26,297 nt of DNA, taken from NCBI GenBank assembly GCA_049999765.1, contig JBNGIQ010008498.1, positions 1 to 26,297 on the forward strand, written 5' to 3'. The notes under the pieces are model-generated. The model was given only the letters and a program-made list of their open reading frames with translations, ran no database searches and was not told the DNA's origin. Numbering within the stretch: the stretch's first letter is position 1; each line of letters begins with the position of its first letter. This stretch comes from Phaeoceros laevis. Taxonomy: Eukaryota; Anthocerotophyta; Anthocerotopsida; Notothyladales. A program made the position numbers and the translations under genes. Positions 19,214-26,297 of the stretch are shown here, in pieces.

Positions 19214-20764
19214 ATGGCGGCGCAGGGGTCGCTTGCAGCGGACATGTTCAACGTGCAGCACACCGTGGGGCGGGTGTTATGTTGCATGTGTGGGACATCC
19301 ATGGCTCCGAACGCAGCCAACATGTGTGTGGCTTGTCTGAGGTCTCAGGTGGACATTACGGAGGGGCTGCAAAAGCATGTGACTGTGCTCTACTGCCCTG
19401 AGTGTCAGAGGTATCTGCAGCCGCCACGGGCGTGGGTAAAGGCCCAGCTGGAGTCGAAGGAGTTGCTGACGTTCTGTATTAAAAGGCTGAAGAATCTGAA
19501 CAAGGTTAGATTGACAGATGCGGGATTCATATGGACGGAGCCGCACTCGAAGAGGTTGAAGGTGAAGCTTAAGATTCAGAAGGAAGTAGTGAACGGGGCT
19601 ATATTGGAGCAGCAGTATGTCGTGGAGTACGTGGTGGAAGATCACATGTGTGACGCCTGTTCCAGGGCCGCAGCAAACCCTGACCAGTGGATTGCGGTTG
19701 TGCAAGTCAGGCAGAAGGTGGATCACAAGCGTACATTCTTCTTCCTTGAGCAACTCATTATCAAGCACGCTGCTGCAGCACAGGCCATCAACATCAAGCA
19801 GATACACGAGGGAGTAGACTTCTTTTTTGGAAACAGGAGTCACGCACTGAAATTTGTGGACTTTCTTAACAATGTTGTGCCAGTCAAGAGCAGGAATGAC
19901 AAGCAGTTGGTGTCACATGATACGAAGAGCAATTCGTACAACTACAAGTTCACGTTTTCTGTAGAGATTAGTCCTATCTGCAAAGATGACTTCATCTGCT
20001 TGCCTCAAAAGGTAGCCTCAGGCCTGGGTAATATTGGTCCCCTAGTACTCTGCACTCGCGTGTCCAATAACCTGACTTTGCTGGATCCTCTTACCCTGAG
20101 GCCTGCTTACGTAGATGCCACTCAGTACTGGAGAGCTCCGTACAAGGCATTGCTTTCCAGCAAGCAGCTCGTAGAGTACATCGTGCTTGACATTGACAAG
20201 GAGCCTGGGGGTGGGAAGTTCTGTTTAGCCACTGCTCAAGTTGCTCGCAGCAGTGACTTTGGGAAAAATGACACAATTTTCACTGTCAGGACACATTTAG
20301 GAAACCTCCTTAATCCTGGAGACTATGCTCTTGGCTATGATCTGTATGGGGCAAACACCAATGACTTGGAGCTGGACAAGTACAAGGGTCTTCAACTACA
20401 AGATGCAGTCCTTGTCAGGAAGAGTTATGAAGAGAAAAGGCGGCACAAGAGAGGCAAGCCTCGTCCTTGGACTCTGAAGAATCTTCCTATGGACGTTGAA
20501 GACGCAGGCAGACTTGACCAGGAAAAGGCAGTTGGGGATTATGAGAAATTCCTGGAAGAGATTGAAGAGGATCCTGAGATGAGGGCAAAGATTGCACTCT
20601 ACAGGGATCCAAAGTACAGGGAACCAACAGAGACAGGATCTATGACAGATGGTGAGGAAGCCCCTACTGTTCCTTTGGAAGAACTTCTGGCAGATCTTAC
20701 CCTGAATGAAGGGAGCAACTCTGAATGGGGAAACGATGACGAAGAGATGGAGAGTCAACCTTAA
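19214..20764 (+). CDS. NMD3: 60S ribosomal export protein NMD3
   Basis: A single exon encodes 516 aa. The ATG at 19214 (MAAQGSLAADMF) fits the family N-terminus; the frame is open further upstream. The N-terminal zinc-binding region shows four CxxC pairs: CCMC, CVAC, CPEC and CDAC. Highly conserved plant/eukaryotic NMD3 blocks follow: MAPNAANMCVACLRSQVDIT, ESKELLTFCIKRLKNLNKV, WTEPHSKRLKVKLKI, NPDQWIAVVQVRQKVDHKRT, DFFFGNRSHA, LVSHDTKSNSYNYKF, KVASGLGNIGPLVLC and NPGDYALGYDLYGAN. The acidic tail ends EWGNDDEEMESQP. NMD3 binds the nascent large subunit and bridges it to the CRM1/XPO1 export receptor. No introns and no disruption are seen. Confidence 0.96.
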   Translation: MAAQGSLAADMFNVQHTVGRVLCCMCGTSMAPNAANMCVACLRSQVDITEGLQKHVTVLYCPECQRYLQPPRAWVKAQLESKELLTFCIKRLKNLNKVRLTDAGFIWTEPHSKRLKVKLKIQKEVVNGAILEQQYVVEYVVEDHMCDACSRAAANPDQWIAVVQVRQKVDHKRTFFFLEQLIIKHAAAAQAINIKQIHEGVDFFFGNRSHALKFVDFLNNVVPVKSRNDKQLVSHDTKSNSYNYKFTFSVEISPICKDDFICLPQKVASGLGNIGPLVLCTRVSNNLTLLDPLTLRPAYVDATQYWRAPYKALLSSKQLVEYIVLDIDKEPGGGKFCLATAQVARSSDFGKNDTIFTVRTHLGNLLNPGDYALGYDLYGANTNDLELDKYKGLQLQDAVLVRKSYEEKRRHKRGKPRPWTLKNLPMDVEDAGRLDQEKAVGDYEKFLEEIEEDPEMRAKIALYRDPKYREPTETGSMTDGEEAPTVPLEELLADLTLNEGSNSEWGNDDEEMESQP

Positions 20765-21704
20765 AGAAGGGAGGTGGTCTTTGTGTACACGCTAGCGAAA
20801 GCTAGAATGCAGACGTGCATTGTCTTGCAGTCTTGTTTGTAGAAGTGGAGGATGGAGAGAATCTGCCAGATGGACTGCCAAAAGGAGGTGAAAGGCGCAG
20901 GTCATTTGCCCTGGTCAAACGGCTAGTAGAGAAGCTTTTTACTGCTTGCTCAGTGCCAAAAGATTCGTGGAATTTGCGGATCCAGCTGAGGGCTGTTGTG
21001 ATCGTGGTGTGCACTATTTGCTGGTTTCTCCCAGCAAGGATGAGATCCGGCAGCCCGCAATTTTGTGAGGATAATCAGCTGGTTGTATAGTTGCAAGCAA
21101 ATGCAGGCCCAACTGTGGACTTGAGCATTTTGTCATGACATTTCATTGTCGACCATGCTCCATGTATGCAGCTAGGCTTGCCTTTGCTGGCGTAGCAAGG
21201 CAATAGATTCTGAAATTCGGCTGCTGCAATAGCGATGACGTTGATGAGTGTACGTATGAAGGATCACCTGTTCATGCGTTCATGCTGGGTGCCTGCCGAC
21301 GAAGCAGGGAGCGCACGTAGACTAGTCTATTCGATGAACACCATGGCGCCGTGTTGCGAAGTCTACCCGAAGTTCATCAGTCTTCATCTAGTAAAAGGGA
21401 CCAAACGTGCCACATGACCTGGGCAGTTGCAGCTACTTTTTGTGGACCTCAGCGTACGACATTTAACCACCCTAACTGCTCTCGTTTACGTATTTTGTAT
21501 TTGGGTGGGCCCTGGTGACTCGTGAGTTGCCGTGAGTGCTCCTCGTCGGACTAGCATCCATCCAGCGTGGAGGATTAGTAGGCTGTCTACCTACCTCTTA
21601 CCGCCCTAATGAGCGATGTGGACTAACAGCGAGGAGCCCCTACCTCCGCACTTGCAGTCGGAAGGTCCCGTACCAGCCTGAGCAATTTGCCTTTCTTCCG
21701 GACT
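20765..21704. other. intergenic region between NMD3 and BTB copy 2
   Basis: It should contain the NMD3 3' UTR and the promoter and leader of BTB copy 2. Open frames at about 20815-21090 and 21235-21417 match no family I recognise. A small GNRA-type hairpin (CTAGC-GAAA-GCTAG) lies just after the NMD3 stop. Confidence 0.5.
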
Positions 21705-23261
21705 ATGGAGAGCACGAAGGCGACGGCACACGAAGTGCCGTCGCCGCAGCACCAGCTGCAGCCGCAGGTTGTCCGGGACATGCTTGCGGATCTGCGGTCT
21801 ATGTATAACAATCCTGAGTTCAGCGATGTCACATTTCTGTGCCAGGATGGCGGCAGGGTGCACGCCTCCCGTCTCTTCCTTGCGGCCAGGTCCTCTGTGC
21901 TTAAGAGCATGCTCACCAACGGGATGGCGGAGTCGCGGATGTCAGAGATCGAGCTGAAGGAGGTGTCCTCCACCGTGTTGAGCTCCGTCTTCGAGTTCCT
22001 CTACACCGGTTCCATCGAGGGGGCCTCGCTCAGCTGGAGGCGGGCGTTCGAGGTCATCATGGCTGCCAGGTACTTCCTGCTGGAGAGCCTTGAGGCTACA
22101 GTGTGGGCCTTCCTGACTAACATCACTGCCAAGCCTGGAGTGACCCTTGTCGAGGCGGCCAAGCGGCTGTCAGTGGCTTTGGAGTTCACCGCGTTGAAGG
22201 ACTCCTGTAGGAGCCGGATTCTCCAGGAGCTGGTAAGAATTCTCAGCTCTGAGAGGGTGCAGGATGTGAGCCACTACCGGTCCTTATCCGAAGCGGCTAT
22301 CCGGTATATGTTGAAGAAGACTAAAGGCAAGGAGGAAGAAGGAATTTCATTCTCTGCTTACTTGCGGTTGAGGCAGATCACTCTGTGGTGCGCATCTCAG
22401 TTGGATCCGCCACAGGATCAGGTAGTTAGCTCCTCTCTGCCGGTGAGATACTCGCTCTGTTCTTTGTTGCAGTCTCCAGACAAGGATATGGAAAGCCACT
22501 GCATGGATGAGAAGCTGGATGTGATGAGGCGTGACTTGGCAATCGCTGTAGAGCCCTGGCTATCTATGGTGAATTTCCGGCGGCTGCATCCTGCCCTATT
22601 GATCAAGGTCATCGAGCCACTGAACATACTTCCGTCCTCGCTGCTAGTGGAAGTCTTGAAGTACCAGGCTCTGCAAAGAGTGAGCATGTTGGGCAGTGAA
22701 GTCTGTGTTTGGGACCGAGAGGCTCACGGGGAGCAGTATGCTACCTCGGGGAATGGTTCTGTTATCATCAAGACAGACTACGGATCTGGTCTCGCAAGAG
22801 GTACTATGGCAATGAGCAGTCCAGGTGTGTATGAGTGGGATGTGGTTGGAGAAGAGTCCTGTGAGGGCTTTTGTGATATTGGCATCATCACTGCTGGTGG
22901 AGCAGGACCTCTGGAGTACAGTAGGTACAGCTTGTTCGATCACCCCTTCGGAAGGGCCTTGAGAACTCACGACGGGATGAACACTTTTATCAACACAGAG
23001 GCGAAGTTTTCCGTTACCAATGTTGGGGTTATGTATCAAACAGCGTTTACAGCTTACGGCTATGTTGGTCACCAACCTCAGTTCAGGGCCAGGGTCCATC
23101 TTGACTTATTTGAACGGACTTGCTCCTTCTCTATCAATAACATACGGTTCGGAGTGGCATGGAGTAACCTTCCTAACGACATATATTATCCTGCGATAGC
23201 TCTAGGAGGTGGAAAAGGAAGATTTCGTATTGAACTTGTCAGCGGAGCTGAGTTCCTATGA
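21705..23261 (+). CDS. BTB-BACK-SPRY domain protein, copy 2
   Basis: A single exon encodes 518 aa from the first ATG (MESTKATAHEV). The order is the same as copy 1: BTB (PEFSDVTFLCQDGG, AARSSVLKSMLTNGM, VFEFLYTGSI), a BACK-like middle (FEVIMAARYFLLESLEA, then VNFRRLHPALLIKVIEPLNI) and C-terminal SPRY (LARGTMAMSSPGVYEWDVVG, GFCDIGIIT, RVHLDLFERTCSFSINN, DIYYPAIALGG). The last 20 codons are almost the same as in copy 1, including ELVSG-EFL at the C-terminus. N-termini and the interdomain loops differ most. A cullin-3 substrate adaptor is the likely role, by inference from family architecture. Confidence 0.87.
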   Translation: MESTKATAHEVPSPQHQLQPQVVRDMLADLRSMYNNPEFSDVTFLCQDGGRVHASRLFLAARSSVLKSMLTNGMAESRMSEIELKEVSSTVLSSVFEFLYTGSIEGASLSWRRAFEVIMAARYFLLESLEATVWAFLTNITAKPGVTLVEAAKRLSVALEFTALKDSCRSRILQELVRILSSERVQDVSHYRSLSEAAIRYMLKKTKGKEEEGISFSAYLRLRQITLWCASQLDPPQDQVVSSSLPVRYSLCSLLQSPDKDMESHCMDEKLDVMRRDLAIAVEPWLSMVNFRRLHPALLIKVIEPLNILPSSLLVEVLKYQALQRVSMLGSEVCVWDREAHGEQYATSGNGSVIIKTDYGSGLARGTMAMSSPGVYEWDVVGEESCEGFCDIGIITAGGAGPLEYSRYSLFDHPFGRALRTHDGMNTFINTEAKFSVTNVGVMYQTAFTAYGYVGHQPQFRARVHLDLFERTCSFSINNIRFGVAWSNLPNDIYYPAIALGGGKGRFRIELVSGAEFL

Positions 23262-24081
23262 CCCTGGAAGAGCGAACGATTGCCCTGGCAACTGCAGGAA
23301 TTATTCTGTGATTCTTAGTTAGAGGCACCGGATGAAACAGCACCAAGAATGCGGTACATGTTTTACAGAACCGTTTTCGCTGATACGTCTCTCACAAACA
23401 CCGCGTAACAATGTCAAGTTCATGCAGAGACGTCCTAACATCAATTTTGCCAGTTGGGTAGCAGGCTAGCAGCGATGCGAGAAAGCATACCCAAAAAAAA
23501 CACCAAGTCTTGACAGTCCCGCTTATCCTCCTTGGAGATTTTAGTGTGTCTACCCCCTTGCCCTCGTTCTGAGCATGTACAGTAGGGATGAGTGACTGGT
23601 AAGAAGCTACTGGAGGTGCTATGGGTGCATATGTTTTTTTGTTCAAGCAGCCCCTTACCTCCATCCAGCGTGGGGGCACGAGATCTGCCAAGAGGGGAAG
23701 CTCCTGCTCTTCCCCCTTGCTCTTCCCCCCTGTTGAAAATGCCATTTGATGCCAATTGTACAGGCCGACCTCAACAACATATATGTGATGTTTGCACGCA
23801 TTACTTCAGGCTGAGCAGAACTCAACAGTTCCTGTGTGCGATTTGAAGGGCCTCCAAACTATTACGAGAGACAGAGAGAGAGCATGAAACCACTCTGGGC
23901 AGAGACTTGGATTGTGAGTGCACGTCTGTGCAAAATTACGAGAAAGACTCAGTGACATCCACTACAAAGGTGCAAAACGAATCCACAAAAGTGCACGGAG
24001 GGCAGAACGCACCGCAACCGATTGAACCAACTTTTTTGGCAACACACAACTCTATGTGGCACATGCCGTCAAGAAGTAAAT

Positions 24082-24120
24082 AGTGTGGGCCTCGAGTGTG
24101 GGCCTCGAGTGTGGGCCTCC
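24082..24120. repeat. 13-bp tandem repeat, three units
   Basis: AGTGTGGGCCTCG at 24082-24094 and 24095-24107, then AGTGTGGGCCTCC at 24108-24120 with one final mismatch. Confidence 0.95.
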
Positions 24121-24168
24121 AGCAGAGTTCGGCTTCCAATGCCTTCCATCACAAATTCTGAGGCAAGC

Positions 24169-24216
24169 GGTTTCCATGTGGAGGCCCTATGGAAACCAGG
24201 TCTCCACATGGAAACC
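24169..24216. repeat. inverted repeat, 15-bp arms
   Basis: GGTTTCCATGTGGAG (24169-24183) pairs exactly with CTCCACATGGAAACC (24202-24216) around an 18-nt loop. The loop contains a further ATGGAAACC, a partial copy of the right arm. Confidence 0.93.
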
Positions 24217-25000
24217 ACTTCATATGGCTCTTATGTGACTTGTTTTCAGGGTAGTTGTAGGTTATTCATATATGGACCATAAAGAAGTGTCTCATACATA
24301 ATCCATATATATGTTGTATCGTTTTCATACATAGTTGTATATGATGATACATACATGTGTCCCTACAAGTTCCACATTAATCACAAGTGGAGAAATCATA
24401 TGGTTTTTTTATGGTTGCTATATGGATTTTTCTCATATGACTACCATAATCAGCACATAAGTAACATATATGCTTAGTCTTATAGTGCATATATATAGTT
24501 AGTGACATGGACACAAAAATTTCATCAAAATTAGATAGTATTTGTGGATGCAACCTTTTCCATAGAGTACAACATTCACATCGTCTACATAAAATGGGCC
24601 ATTTGAACTTTGAAGGATGTGCTTTTTTCGTAAACTCTTAGGAAATAAATCTTTATAAATAATGTGAAGACAGTGAAGTTGTGCAAGCGCGATTCTTAGG
24701 AGCCCATGGTTCCGTAAGCGAGAACCAGGATGGAATCCCAACGGCAACAACGCGGACTTCCTCCTATGGGGTCCTTCCCTTGTGTAAATGTAATATCGGC
24801 AAGCAGTGCATGTACAACGTCCTGAAGGTCCAATGTCAGGGTTGAAACGAGCCATCACTGACTTTTGAACTTCTGACTTCTGAACTCCTTTTGTGCGATC
24901 TGGAGTGCTACTTACAGTAAGTGATGAGACTCATATCCACGATTTCATTTTTCCGGTTCAGGTAATCTGCTATTCTTCAGGTTTGGAAGGTGTAGCAACC

Positions 25001-25044
25001 CAACAAAAGCCATCAACNNNNNNNNNNCAACAAAAGCCATCAAC
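25001..25044. other. 10-N assembly gap flanked by identical 17-bp sequence
   Basis: CAACAAAAGCCATCAAC occurs at 25001-25017 and again at 25028-25044, on either side of ten Ns (25018-25027). Identical gap edges suggest an unmerged overlap or a collapsed tandem repeat; the gap size is probably nominal. Confidence 0.9.
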
Positions 25045-25379
25045 CTTTTTCACATTCGTCCAGAGTTGGGCGATGGACATTTCTGGAAACAGTTTGTTTG
25101 CATGTCTGCATAGAACAAGTTTCCTTTCTTCTTTATTTTGAGAAGCAGCTGCTGCAGCACTACGCGTACTCGAGGGTGCTACCTGTCCCCACCTAAAGGT
25201 ACTGTATGTGCAGGCTATGTCAGTCACAGTCAGTACACCCACTCTGGAGTGTCACTTTACCCCAAACTTCATTCTCCTTGCCTTGTCTCGTTAGCCTCCT
25301 CCAACCTCTGAGCGTCCTCATACTGTACACCAAGACGTAGGATGCGCCATTTTTTCAACTGGACTCACTGCAAACTCGA

Positions 25380-26150
25380 CTTTTGTCCGACCTCGATGGT
25401 GCTCGACAAGTGTCCACCCTACTGCACCGGCAGCTTGGGGATGGCATGCTCTTTGCCATGTGCGGAGCCTCATCCAGGTGGCCTGCACTCGACAAATCCG
25501 TCATACGAGAGCACTCAATTGTTGCACTGGTGCCATAGTCTGTGATGGTCGCCTCGAAAAACCTCCGCCCTTCGTCCACTGGACTCACGTGAGCTGCTTT
25601 CCCAGAGGTAGGGCTGCTACAGCTGCGCACGCCTGCAGGAGACACACATCTGTGACAATAGCGGGTGGAGCAACACTTTCCTGTTGCATACCAGTACTGT
25701 AGAGATGAAACGCTTCTCTGCCGCCTATGGCCTCATCAACTTGCACACCTAGTCGTTCAATCTGTGCACGGAACTGCTTTCCCTGAGCAGATCTCATCCG
25801 AACATTCGCCCATGAGCCTACAAGTCACATCATCGGGTGGCGTGACTCCTTCTCGTCGCATACTATTGTAGAGCCCGACCCATCCCCTGCATGGAATAAC
25901 CAGCGATCCTGGCAGCTCATGTTACCAGGTTTTTCGAAGAAGTCTGTCAAACACACAACAAGCTTCCTCCAGCTCATGCACTCCGAGCCAATTTTGAAGG
26001 AACATATCATGCTTCCCCGCAGTGGCAAGAAGCACTGTGAACATGCACATTATTGGACGCCTCAGATCTCCTGCGCTGGCACATCCTTTCAGAACTGCTA
26101 CAGAAACAGGATTGTCTGGGTACCTCAAACCTGCCATCTCCTAACCCTAG
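25380..26150 (-). pseudogene. decayed PPR gene remnant (E-type end)
   Basis: Read on the minus strand, PPR blocks appear in order but in shifting frames: VSVAVLKGCASAGDLRR, then GVHELEEACCVFDRL, SMRREGVTPPDDVTC, AQIERLGVQVDEAIG, MQQESVAPPAIVTDVCLLQA with CAAVAALPLGKQL, then PVDEGRRFFEATITDYG, AGHLDEAPHMAKSMP. These match the K-ACA/LEEA--VFD/L---M and E-domain-leading signatures of PLS-class PPR proteins. Small indels and stops occur between almost every block, and repeats are missing. It is not a close copy of the PPR gene at 14264, so it derives from another family member. Confidence 0.8.
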
Positions 26151-26297
26151 TCATGTGCTGTCCCCGTTAGTGTCTGAATCCGAGCAGACATACTGGTTGA
26201 TAGGTTGCAATCTGTTGTTGTTTAGCTCCAAAGGCGGAAAATCGTCGTCGTGGTCAGAATCGTCACTGCCGGCAGCTGGGCTATCAAGAAATGTGGC
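26151..26297 (-). other. possible end of a minus-strand coding exon running off the window
   Basis: A 48-codon open frame enters from the right edge and ends in TGA at 26151-26153. It is acidic (AAGSDDSDHDDDFPPLEL) and then ends CSDSDTNGDST. No family is recognised. The length alone does not show that it is coding; the biased composition is the only hint. Confidence 0.2.

Larger units (their letters stand above)
23262..25000. other. gene-poor repeat-bearing region
   Basis: No gene is recognised. The left part holds the 3' end of BTB copy 2. At 24082-24216 lie a 13-bp tandem repeat and an inverted repeat, and about 24280-24500 is AT-rich with many CATATA/TATATG runs. This looks like decayed mobile-element or simple-sequence DNA, but no transposase or terminal repeats could be identified. 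Confidence 0.5.

Noticed and set aside
20780-20810. CTAGC-GAAA-GCTAG hairpin after the NMD3 stop as a regulatory element
   Set aside because: A 5-bp stem is expected by chance, and no eukaryotic function is implied.
20815-21090. 91-codon open frame downstream of NMD3
   Set aside because: No ATG-supported homology or domain; it fits 3' UTR.
13869-23400. Shared 3' flank of the two BTB copies (CACCGGATG and TGTTTTACAGAA after each stop)
   Set aside because: Only two short matches at different spacing; too weak to claim that the duplication extends into the flanks.
1-26297. tRNA, rRNA, CRISPR arrays, bacterial operons or intact transposases
   Set aside because: None was recognised on either strand; the gene structures are eukaryotic.

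Overview
The window reads as nuclear DNA of a land plant, probably an early-diverging one (bryophyte, lycophyte or fern). The reasons are PLS-class pentatricopeptide-repeat (PPR) genes, a plant-type PUB62-like U-box gene, an OSB-type PDF motif, GT-AG introns of about 85-270 bp and polypyrimidine acceptors. I cannot name the species. Moderate GC, decayed PPR copies and one 10-N assembly gap fit a eukaryotic draft assembly.

Layout. (1) 13-4332 (+) is a three-exon gene, possibly continuing upstream, whose spliced product is an LRR-Roc-COR (TORNADO1-like Roco) protein ending in a complete animal-type caspase domain (p20 and p10). (2) About 5337-6543 (+) is a decayed PPR copy related to the intact PPR gene further right. 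(3) 7433-9428 (+) is a seven-exon PUB62-like U-box gene. (4) 10127-12022 (+) is an intronless, GC-rich HSPA12-type Hsp70. (5) 12306-13868 and 21705-23261 (both +) are two copies of a BTB-BACK-SPRY gene. (6) 14264-17063 (+), between them, is an intact PPR gene whose N-terminus carries an OSB-type PDF motif split by a probable GC-AG intron. (7) 17828-18781 (-) TFB4 (TFIIH) and 19214-20764 (+) NMD3 (60S export adaptor) are head-to-head, intronless and share a 432-bp intergenic region. (8) 23262-25380 is gene-poor, with tandem and inverted repeats, AT-rich sequence and the gap. (9) About 25380-26150 (-) is a second, heavily broken PPR remnant.

The genes do not form a pathway; this is an ordinary eukaryotic gene series with housekeeping genes (TFB4, NMD3), organelle RNA-binding genes and regulatory genes. 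The strongest candidate for something undescribed is the Roco-caspase fusion: plants are generally described as having metacaspases but no true caspases, yet this exon keeps the catalytic His and Cys, the basic S1-pocket arginines, the p10 signature and the caspase-like C-terminus. Second is the PDF-PPR fusion, whose leader and first exon share sequence with the region upstream of TFB4.
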